A stretch of 5,572 nucleotides of DNA from Desulfuromusa sp. (lineage in GTDB: Bacteria; Desulfobacterota; Desulfuromonadia; Desulfuromonadales; Geopsychrobacteraceae). The DNA is taken from the NCBI GenBank assembly GCA_029933365.1, contig JAOZOH010000168.1:1-5572 (forward strand), read 5' to 3'. The notes beneath the pieces were generated by a model. It did not search any database, was not told the origin of the DNA, and was given only the letters and a program-made list of their open reading frames with translations. A program made the position numbers and the translations under genes. This document shows, in pieces, positions 1 through 5,572 of the stretch (position 1 is its first letter; every line of letters begins with the position of its first letter).

Positions 1-1
1 G

Positions 2-1153
2 AACCGCTATTACTTTATGGATGCTTTAAAGTTGAACAAGGGTGAAGTGTTTGTTTCACCACTCGACTTAAATATCGAACGTGGCAAAGTAGAAGAGCCC
101 TATAAACCGATGATCAGGTTTGGAACGCCGGTCTATGATCGAACCGGCATCAAACGGGGGGTTGTCCTGCTCAACTATATGGGCAGCAACCTTATAAGTT
201 TAATTCAGGATGTCGGTTCGGTGGCTCGGGGACAGACCATGCTGCTTAATGCCGATGGTTATTGGTTGGAACACCCCGAAGCCGATAAGGCGTGGGGTTT
301 TATGTTCGAGGATAAGAGTCATCTCAGTCTTGCAAAACAGCACCCTGAAGTTTGGAATCAGATGCTTGCCAGGGACTCCGATCACCTGCATATCCCGCAG
401 GGAACTTATGTTTACACGACGATCTATATGCATGACTTTTCCAGTGAAATAACCGTCAACTATGATGATTACTTTTGGAAAATTGTTTCCTTTGTCCCGG
501 CGGATAATATCTCTTCTTATGTGAAAGATCTAAAAAATAGCCTTTTTGTTTTGGGAGCGGGTTTGTTGCTGCTGATAGCAGTAGTATCCTGGTATTTTTC
601 CCTGGCGATTACCCGCCGCAAACTTTATCAGGCACAACTTGTCAGTATGGCTCACTATGATGCACTGACCGGATTGCCCAATCGGACGCTATTTTTTGAT
701 CGCCTGAATCAATCTCTCCAGCAGGCCAAGCGGTACGACAGAATGTGCGCGCTATTGTACGTGGATCTTGATGGTTTTAAGCAGATTAATGATACCTTGG
801 GGCATGACGCTGGCGATGAGCTTCTGGTAGAGGCAGGTGAAAGGATGGAAATTTGTTGTCGTGCTTCTGATACTGTGGCGCGTTTGGGTGGCGATGAGTT
901 TGCGATTTTGCTGACTGAAGTCTTAGGCGTTGAAGGAGCACAGATTTTTGCAGAAAAAGTACTGGCCGCTTTTAATGAGCCATTTTCCCTGAAGCAGGGA
1001 GAGGCGCGGGTGGGTGTCAGTATCGGTATCGGCATGTTTCCCACCCATGGTACAACCTTGGATCAACTTATGAAAAGTGCGGATAAAGCAATGTATCTTT
1101 CAAAAAACCGTGGAAAAAATACCTACACAATGGCCGACAAGAAAGATGATTGA
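2..1153 (+). CDS. Membrane-bound diguanylate cyclase with periplasmic sensor domain (5' part outside window)
   Basis: This protein would make the second messenger c-di-GMP from two GTP at the inner membrane, in response to a signal sensed outside the cytoplasm. The reading frame is open to the left edge, and the first residues (NRYYF, then SPLDLNIERG and PMIRFGTPVYD) resemble the interior of a Cache/PDC-type sensor. The ATG at 17 has no ribosome site and is not the true start. Counting from that Met, residues 1-170 are the end of the sensor, 174-198 form a membrane helix, and about 213-373 are the GGDEF domain. The domain has the DALTGLPNR entry motif, metal-binding Asp in VDLDGFK (D250), GGDEF at 291-295, and an inhibitory I-site R282-A-S-D285 exactly five residues before it. 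It should therefore be active and product-inhibited. No EAL domain follows. The ligand cannot be told, and the first membrane helix must lie upstream of the window. Confidence 0.93.
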   Translation, partial: NRYYFMDALKLNKGEVFVSPLDLNIERGKVEEPYKPMIRFGTPVYDRTGIKRGVVLLNYMGSNLISLIQDVGSVARGQTMLLNADGYWLEHPEADKAWGFMFEDKSHLSLAKQHPEVWNQMLARDSDHLHIPQGTYVYTTIYMHDFSSEITVNYDDYFWKIVSFVPADNISSYVKDLKNSLFVLGAGLLLLIAVVSWYFSLAITRRKLYQAQLVSMAHYDALTGLPNRTLFFDRLNQSLQQAKRYDRMCALLYVDLDGFKQINDTLGHDAGDELLVEAGERMEICCRASDTVARLGGDEFAILLTEVLGVEGAQIFAEKVLAAFNEPFSLKQGEARVGVSIGIGMFPTHGTTLDQLMKSADKAMYLSKNRGKNTYTMADKKDD

Positions 1154-1170
1154 AAAGATAGAAGGGATAG

Positions 1171-1204
1171 CAACAGCCGGAACTTTTGGTTGTTCCGGCT
1201 GTTG
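1171..1204. terminator. 13-bp perfect hairpin between convergent genes, possible shared terminator
   Basis: Arms 1171-1183 (CAACAGCCGGAAC) and 1192-1204 are exact reverse complements around an 8-nt loop. The hairpin lies 17 bp after the cyclase stop and 23 bp beyond the oxidoreductase stop, which is where a bidirectional terminator is expected. Neither side has a proper T-run directly after the stem, so it is not a canonical intrinsic terminator. It may act with Rho or protect mRNA 3' ends. Confidence 0.6.
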
Positions 1205-1227
1205 ACAATTAACCCAAAAGAATGGAA

Positions 1228-2553
1228 CTACAGCTTTTTTAATGCATCCTGCGCAGCAAACATATAAGTATTATCGGAAGGTTTGGCTGCTAACTCTGGA
1301 TGTGTTGCATATTGATACTTGATAATATCTTCTATTGTTGCACCCATTTGAATTGCAAAAGAAATAAAATCAACATTACCTGCCGAGCAGTGACCCTTTC
1401 TTAGGACTGAGCCCCCAATCAACTTATGTGATTCTTTATCAAACACCAGCTTGGTCTGGATCATGTTTACCCCATCCATCATCGGGTACATCGCCATAAC
1501 TTCTGATTCGCCGACAACAAAGTCCAATCCCTCACGTTCAGCCATTTTTGCAATCAGTCCTGCGGAACCAAAAGTGTATTCAAAGGCACTGGATGCATTG
1601 GCATTGATGATGCCCGGGAAAGAGGTTGGGTTGCCAAGGATATTTGCTGCTGCAACCTTTGCCATGAAGACAGCATTTGTCCCAAATTCTCCCATACTCG
1701 GGTTTCCGGTCACAAAGGATTTTTTTTCGGCACAGTCCCCTGAAGAGTAGATATTTTTTACACTTGTTTCCATGTGTTCATTGACCACAATGCCAAAGCG
1801 AGAAGTTGTAATTCCGGTTTTTTCTGCCAGAGATATATTGGGTTTAACCCCGACCGAAACAATGACAAAGTCAGCTGAAAGAACATCGCCATTATCAAGG
1901 ACAACACCAGAGACATTGCCATCTTGTCCTTCAAATGCAGTGACTTGGGTATTGTTAATGACTTTGACACCCTTGTCGATGATGTGTGCTTCGATTGTTT
2001 CGGCGAAATCATCATCCATCGTCATCAGCAGGACGTGGGGCTGCATTTCTACGACAGTGACTTCAATGCCCAACTCTTTCAAAACTACAGCCACTTCAAT
2101 GCCGATATAGCCGCCACCAACAACAACACATTTTTTGTATTGTTGAGCAAAGCCACGCATCTGTTCCATGTCGCTCTTTGAGCGGACATTGACAATATTT
2201 TTCAGGTCTATGTTGGGAATTGGTGGAATGAAGGGTTGAGAGCCGGTTGCGATAACAAGATGGTCGTAGTTAAATTTTTGACCCGTTGATGTTGTGACCG
2301 ATTGTTCGTTCTTGTCGATGGATTCAACATAATCAAGAACCAGTTTAGCTCCAAAATCTGTGACCAGAGTGTTGGAAATACAAAATTTATCAACTGGCTT
2401 TTTATCAGAGATACCATAGGGGACAGCACAGCGATTGGCATTGATTTCTTCATCTTTGATCAGAGTGACATCAAATTTTTCACCTGATTTATGTAGTGCA
2501 TGGACGATCAGGCGACCGGCTGGACCACCACCGATAATAACGACTTTCTTCAT
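1228..2553 (-). CDS. FAD-dependent NAD(P)H disulfide oxidoreductase, CoA-disulfide reductase / NADH oxidase-like
   Basis: This is a cytoplasmic flavoenzyme of 441 aa, the usual size for single-domain members of the family. Known relatives use NAD(P)H to reduce CoA disulfide, CoA persulfide or polysulfide, or oxygen. The sequence has an N-terminal FAD-binding GGGPAG (8-13), a single redox cysteine at C42 in RCAVPYG, and ATGS near 102-105. The second dinucleotide fold is GGGYIG (146-151), ending in VVE (E169), and an acidic residue there usually favours NADH over NADPH. The second FAD motif is IYSSGDCAE (D273). A C-terminal dimerisation domain runs from about 320 and ends in a family-like HPELAAKP segment. 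There is no fused rhodanese domain. The start is supported by GGAGG five bases upstream (2559-2563) and by the Rossmann strand starting at residue 3. The gene is divergent from the channel gene and convergent with the cyclase gene. The family is certain; the true substrate is not. Confidence 0.92.
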   Translation of the reverse strand: MKKVVIIGGGPAGRLIVHALHKSGEKFDVTLIKDEEINANRCAVPYGISDKKPVDKFCISNTLVTDFGAKLVLDYVESIDKNEQSVTTSTGQKFNYDHLVIATGSQPFIPPIPNIDLKNIVNVRSKSDMEQMRGFAQQYKKCVVVGGGYIGIEVAVVLKELGIEVTVVEMQPHVLLMTMDDDFAETIEAHIIDKGVKVINNTQVTAFEGQDGNVSGVVLDNGDVLSADFVIVSVGVKPNISLAEKTGITTSRFGIVVNEHMETSVKNIYSSGDCAEKKSFVTGNPSMGEFGTNAVFMAKVAAANILGNPTSFPGIINANASSAFEYTFGSAGLIAKMAEREGLDFVVGESEVMAMYPMMDGVNMIQTKLVFDKESHKLIGGSVLRKGHCSAGNVDFISFAIQMGATIEDIIKYQYATHPELAAKPSDNTYMFAAQDALKKL

Positions 2554-2733
2554 TTTAACCTCCGGTTAAGTTAGATATATGGATATTTATATAATGTACT
2601 CCTAAATAATGATTAAGGAAATATTTTTCTGCAGGTTGCTTTTTATTTTGCTCCGGCCATATTGTAGAAGTATTCAGAAAATATAAATTGATCAAAAGAA
2701 TTTAATCTTCTTTTTCTTATCAAGGAGCAAAAG
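2554..2733. promoter_or_regulatory. AT-rich divergent intergenic region, presumed promoters for oxidoreductase (-) and channel (+)
   Basis: These 180 bp separate two genes that point away from each other, so both promoters should lie here. The stretch is very AT-rich. On the plus strand TATAAA at 2682-2687 could be a -10 box, and TTGCTT (2636-2641) with TATTGT (2660-2665) at 18-bp spacing is another weak pair. On the minus strand TTAATC and TATATA, 17 bp apart in the 2585-2620 area, are equally weak. No pair matches consensus well, so I do not name a start site. The channel ribosome site AAGGAG is at 2722-2727, six bases before its ATG. Confidence 0.45.
2555..2569 (-). promoter_or_regulatory. 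Palindrome enclosing the ribosome binding site of the oxidoreductase gene
   Basis: Read on the minus strand, TTAACC-GGA-GGTTAA is a perfect 6-bp inverted repeat with a 3-nt centre. The Shine-Dalgarno GGAGG (2559-2563) straddles the centre and the 3' arm, and the start codon follows one base after the palindrome. It could be an operator for a dimeric repressor or a small mRNA hairpin that lowers translation. It may also be chance, since the arms are short. Confidence 0.35.
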
Positions 2734-3687
2734 ATGAAAGAACCAGCAAGGTTAGAAAATTTCCCGATCATGATGTTTTCTATCACCATGGGATTATCCG
2801 GGCTTAGTATTGCCTATCAAAAAGCGTCACACCTTTTCCATTTTACCCGCATTATACCTAATTTTCTTGCTGGTCTGACAAGTTTTCTTTTTGTCACGAT
2901 CGCTATTATTTATATCGTTAAATACTTAAAATATCCAGATGAGGTTAAGCAGGAATTTTCACATCCGGTCAGAATTAATTTTTTTGCCGGCATCTCAATA
3001 TCATTACTTTTGATGTCTAACATGTATGGCGAAATTAATGTTCAAGCTGCTACTGTTTTATGGTGGTTGGGGATGTCCCTACAGGCTTATTTGACTTTAC
3101 ATACGATCAGTTTCTGGATTAATCGGAACCTTGAAATCCAATCTTCAAGCCCTGCCTGGTTTCTTCCGATAGTTGGTAATGTCCTTGTACCGATAGGGGG
3201 GATTGATATTGTCAATCGTGATTTTTTAATATATTTCTTTGCTGTTGGGATCTTTTTCTGGATCATATTGCTGACGATTATATTGAATAGAATTATATTT
3301 CATAAATTGTTAGCCCAGAAATTTATGCCGACTTTGTTTATCTTTATTGCACCCCCAGCGGTTGGAACTATCTCCTATGTCAAGCTAACCGGCGAATTTG
3401 ATCTGTTTGCCAGTTTCCTGTTCAATATTGGCCTGTTTTTCACTCTGTTGCTAATATTTATGTACAAAAATTTTATTAAACTTGAATTTTTCATCTCGTG
3501 GTGGGCTTTTATCTTTCCACTAACGGCGATGACAAGTGCCTCTATTCTGGCCCATCATATGACTGGATCTGTTTTCTGTTATTATGTTTCTATGGGCTTA
3601 CTTGTTCTGGCGACCTGTGTGATGCTTTTTGTCGCCTACAAGACCATTTATCATATGTTGAAAAAGGAAATTTGTGTCATTGAATAA
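2734..3687 (+). CDS. TDT/SLAC1-family (TehA-like) ten-helix anion channel or transporter
   Basis: This is a 317-aa, strongly hydrophobic inner-membrane protein. I count about ten helices, near 11-29, 41-63, 81-100, 104-129, 141-155, 163-187, 196-216, 222-243, 252-275 and 277-303. Size and helix number match the TDT (tellurite-resistance/dicarboxylate transporter) family, which includes bacterial TehA, plant SLAC1 anion channels, the yeast malate carrier Mae1 and the sulfite exporter Ssu1. Family-like segments are PAWFLPIVGNVLVP (140-153) and SWWAFIFPLTA (255-265). The start has AAGGAG (2722-2727) six bases upstream. It reads as more AT-rich than the flanking genes, which may only reflect its Phe/Ile/Leu-rich composition. 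It is transcribed away from the oxidoreductase gene and is followed by a strong terminator. The transported anion cannot be read from the sequence, and a tellurite role should not be assumed. Confidence 0.82.
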   Translation: MKEPARLENFPIMMFSITMGLSGLSIAYQKASHLFHFTRIIPNFLAGLTSFLFVTIAIIYIVKYLKYPDEVKQEFSHPVRINFFAGISISLLLMSNMYGEINVQAATVLWWLGMSLQAYLTLHTISFWINRNLEIQSSSPAWFLPIVGNVLVPIGGIDIVNRDFLIYFFAVGIFFWIILLTIILNRIIFHKLLAQKFMPTLFIFIAPPAVGTISYVKLTGEFDLFASFLFNIGLFFTLLLIFMYKNFIKLEFFISWWAFIFPLTAMTSASILAHHMTGSVFCYYVSMGLLVLATCVMLFVAYKTIYHMLKKEICVIE

Positions 3688-3696
3688 ATTGTGATG

Positions 3697-3737
3697 AAAA
3701 CTTTCCCCCCTTCTGGAAAAAAGAGGGGAGAGTTTTT
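3697..3737. terminator. Bidirectional intrinsic terminator between channel and acyl-CoA ligase genes
   Basis: Arms 3697-3712 and 3721-3736 form a 16-bp stem with one G-U pair and one C-A mismatch around the 8-nt loop CTGGAAAA. The core is C/G-rich (CCCCCC against GGGG). The right flank gives TTTTT (3733-3737) for plus-strand transcripts, and the left AAAA (3697-3700) gives a U-tract for minus-strand transcripts. It starts 10 bp after the channel stop and ends 18 bp from the ligase stop, so it can serve both convergent genes. Confidence 0.85.
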
Positions 3738-3755
3738 GAATTGATCTTGGTTCTC

Positions 3756-5399
3756 TCAACTTTGCTTCACATATTTCTCACGCAGCAACCTCTTGTTGAT
3801 TTTGCCAACACTGGTTTTGTCGATCGTTTCGACAAATTTGATTTTAAGAAGAACCAGTTGTTTGGAGATTATCCCCTTATCAATAAACCCACGGATATGT
3901 TGAAGCAGCTCTTTTTCATTTATTTCAGCTTCAGGTTTTTTTACCACTAGTGCTATAGGTTTCTCACCCCATTTTTGATCTGGAAAGCCGATTACGGCAA
4001 CCTCGGCAACCCCCTGATATGTCGCCAGCAGATCTTCTACTTCCAGCGATGAAACCCATTCTCCTCCTATTTTAATCACATCTTTAATTCGATCAGTAAT
4101 TTTGACGTAATTATTTTTGTCCTTGCTTGCAACATCTCCCGTATGGAGATAGCTGCCGCGCCAGAGGGTTTCAGAGTTGCGCTGATCTTTCAAATAGCCT
4201 TGAGTCAGCCAGGGAGCGCGGACAACGATTTCTCCCACACTTTCACCATCTGTTGGTACATCTTCCATTTGTTCATCAACAATTCTGAGTTCAACCAGCG
4301 GAATGGGACGTCCAGTTTTGCAGCGGGTGTCCAACTCTTCCTCATCGCTTAGGTCTGCATCGGTGACGTGAGCCAGGGTTAAAACCGGGCAGGTCTCTGA
4401 CATGCCATAACCAGAATAGATATCAACCCCTTTTTGCATGGCGGCTTTGCACATGGCTTTTGGCAGGGCAGCTCCACCAATCAGAACTTTCAAGTTTGAT
4501 AAGTCAACTTTATTGAACAATGGGTGACTCATCAGCAGGTGAAAAATTGTCGGAACACAGTGGGAGAATGTGACTTTCTCATGATCAATCAGCTTGAGCA
4601 GCATGTCCGGGGTGTATTTTCCTGGATAAACTTGTTTGATTCCGAGTGATGTTGCGATGTAAGGGACACCCCAGGCATGAACATGAAACATAGGAGTCAT
4701 CGGCATATAAACATCTTGCTGATGAAGCCGCCCTTGATTGACCACGGTTCCCAGTGCTGACATTCCACAAAGAGTATGCAGTACCAATTGGCGGTGACTG
4801 AAATAGACCCCTTTGGGCATGCCGGTAGTGCCCGTGGTGTAGAAAGTGGTTGCACGGGTACTTTCATCAAAATCGGCAAAATCGAAATGATCGGCACTTT
4901 CCGCCAGCAGAGCTTCATATTCTCCGGCAAAGGTCAAAGTTGTTTCCGGCTGCTGTTGTCCATCCTGAAGTAAAATATAATCTTTGACTTTATCGATACG
5001 CCCCTTTATTTGCTCCAGCAGTGGCAGAAATTCTTCATTAACCAGAATGTAGTCATCTTCAGCGTGATCGATGGTGTAGAGAATTTGCTCTGGTGAAAGG
5101 CGAATGTTGACAGTGTGAAGAACCGCCCCAAGCATGGGAACAGCGTAGAAGCATTCCAGATAACGATGGCTGTCCCAGTCCATCACCGCTACCGTATCTC
5201 CGGATTTCACCCCCATCTCAGTCAGCGTGTTGGCCAACTTGCAGACCCGTTGTTTAAACTCGGCGTAGGTAAAACGAGCCTGGTCACGGTAAACAATTTC
5301 CTGCTGTGGATCATTGACGGCAGGAGCTTGTAACAGGTTTTTTATCAGCAGGGGATAGGTATAGGCTGATTCAGTTCGATTGATCAGGTTGTCGGACAT
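3756..5399 (-). CDS. Medium/long-chain fatty acid-CoA ligase (AMP-forming, AlkK-like)
   Basis: This cytoplasmic adenylate-forming enzyme (ANL superfamily) would activate a fatty acid with ATP and then load it onto CoA, feeding beta-oxidation or lipid synthesis. It is a complete 547-aa protein, about the length of AlkK-type medium-chain acyl-CoA ligases. All core motifs are intact: the P-loop TTGTTGMPKG (188-197), MFHVHAWG (237-244) in the acyl-binding region, YSGYGMSET (328-336), the ribose-binding Asp in HTGD (D422), the hinge DRIKDVIKIGGEWVSS (436-451), and the C-terminal adenylation lysine K533 in SVGKINK. AAGGAGGT at 5406-5413, six bases upstream, fixes the start. The gene stands alone, without beta-oxidation genes beside it in this window. 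Chain length is a guess from overall likeness to AlkK; other acyl or aryl carboxylates are possible. Confidence 0.92.
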   Translation of the reverse strand: MSDNLINRTESAYTYPLLIKNLLQAPAVNDPQQEIVYRDQARFTYAEFKQRVCKLANTLTEMGVKSGDTVAVMDWDSHRYLECFYAVPMLGAVLHTVNIRLSPEQILYTIDHAEDDYILVNEEFLPLLEQIKGRIDKVKDYILLQDGQQQPETTLTFAGEYEALLAESADHFDFADFDESTRATTFYTTGTTGMPKGVYFSHRQLVLHTLCGMSALGTVVNQGRLHQQDVYMPMTPMFHVHAWGVPYIATSLGIKQVYPGKYTPDMLLKLIDHEKVTFSHCVPTIFHLLMSHPLFNKVDLSNLKVLIGGAALPKAMCKAAMQKGVDIYSGYGMSETCPVLTLAHVTDADLSDEEELDTRCKTGRPIPLVELRIVDEQMEDVPTDGESVGEIVVRAPWLTQGYLKDQRNSETLWRGSYLHTGDVASKDKNNYVKITDRIKDVIKIGGEWVSSLEVEDLLATYQGVAEVAVIGFPDQKWGEKPIALVVKKPEAEINEKELLQHIRGFIDKGIISKQLVLLKIKFVETIDKTSVGKINKRLLREKYVKQS

Positions 5400-5405
5400 G
5401 GATTG

Positions 5406-5413
5406 ACCTCCTT
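5406..5413 (-). promoter_or_regulatory. Near-perfect Shine-Dalgarno of the acyl-CoA ligase gene
   Basis: On the minus strand AAGGAGGT is followed by the 6-nt spacer CAATCC and then ATG. This decides the start at 5399 and predicts efficient translation. Confidence 0.85.
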
Positions 5414-5437
5414 GGCATTATTTAGTCAGATCAGATA

Positions 5438-5478
5438 GTTATAAGGTGAGATTAAACGATCATAGTCAATGGATGCAA
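5438..5478 (-). promoter_or_regulatory. Possible promoter of the acyl-CoA ligase gene
   Basis: On the minus strand TATAAC (5438-5443) is a good -10 match, but the nearest -35-like TTGACT (5464-5469) is 20 bp away, longer than usual. A second pair, TTGCAT (5473-5478) and TTTAAT (5451-5456), has 16-bp spacing but weaker boxes. The location, 40-80 bp before the start codon, is plausible. I see no clear operator palindrome of the FadR type. The rest of the region to the right edge shows no gene; TTAAGCGTTAA (5504-5514) is a short imperfect palindrome of unknown meaning. Confidence 0.3.
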
Positions 5479-5572
5479 GAATTGTTACTTGTGAAGGCAT
5501 TTTTTAAGCGTTAAGATGATAAAGCAACATTCTTTCTGTAAATTAGCGACAGATTTTATTTTGCTTCCATGT

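Noticed and set aside
17..19. ATG at 17 as the real start of the cyclase gene
   Set aside because: The frame is open to the window edge, no ribosome site precedes it, and the residues before it (NRYYF) belong to the sensor domain, so the gene is cut by the window.
2688..2695. TTGATCAA as an FNR-type site
   Set aside because: The FNR box needs a 4-nt spacer between TTGAT and ATCAA. Here the half-sites overlap, so it is only a short palindrome.
2734..3687. Calling the channel a tellurite resistance gene (tehA)
   Set aside because: Family membership does not show tellurite as substrate, and no tehB partner is present in the window.
3741..3950. Small plus-strand open frame across the end of the ligase gene
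   Set aside because: It is antisense to the conserved C-terminus of the acyl-CoA ligase and has no ribosome site; it is a frame shadow. The other short frames inside the four genes were dismissed for the same reason.
5400..5572. Sigma-54 promoter upstream of the ligase gene, suggested by TTGCA on the minus strand
   Set aside because: The GG element at the correct distance before TTGCA is missing.
5569..5572. Start of a further plus-strand gene at the right edge (ATG at 5569)
   Set aside because: No ribosome site precedes it and only one codon is visible, so it cannot be supported.

Overview
This 5.6 kb window is a stretch of bacterial chromosome with four protein genes. It contains no RNA gene, mobile element, CRISPR array or prophage sequence that I can recognise. 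The best guess for the host is a Gram-negative, probably anaerobic or facultative proteobacterium of the Desulfuromonas/Geobacter type (Desulfobacterota). This rests on a membrane GGDEF protein with a periplasmic sensor, a CoA-disulfide-reductase-like flavoenzyme, an AlkK-type acyl-CoA ligase, moderate GC and strong AGGAGG-type ribosome sites. It is an impression from protein style, not a database result.

Layout, left to right. (1) The left edge cuts a plus-strand diguanylate cyclase gene. Its C-terminal sensor part, one membrane helix and an intact GGDEF domain are present, ending at 1153. (2) A 13-bp perfect hairpin (1171-1204) separates it from the convergent minus-strand gene 1228-2553, a single-domain FAD/NAD(P)H oxidoreductase of the CoA-disulfide reductase/NADH oxidase/polysulfide reductase family. 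(3) A 180-bp AT-rich divergent region (2554-2733) lies between that gene and a plus-strand TDT/SLAC1/TehA-type ten-helix membrane channel (2734-3687). (4) A 16-bp hairpin with A and T tracts on its two sides (3697-3737) is a good bidirectional terminator for the channel gene and the convergent minus-strand gene 3756-5399, a complete medium/long-chain acyl-CoA ligase. The last 173 bp are the ligase upstream region.

The strands run +, -, +, -, so each gene is probably its own transcription unit. The only pair likely to share control is the oxidoreductase and the channel, which are divergent. A functional link between them (sulfur or redox handling) is possible but is inference from adjacency. 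The diguanylate cyclase (c-di-GMP synthesis) and the ligase (fatty-acid activation) look like unrelated neighbours. I found no convincing new biological system. The points most worth checking are the palindrome that encloses the ribosome binding site of the oxidoreductase gene, the atypical redox-cysteine neighbourhood of that enzyme, and the divergent oxidoreductase/channel pair.
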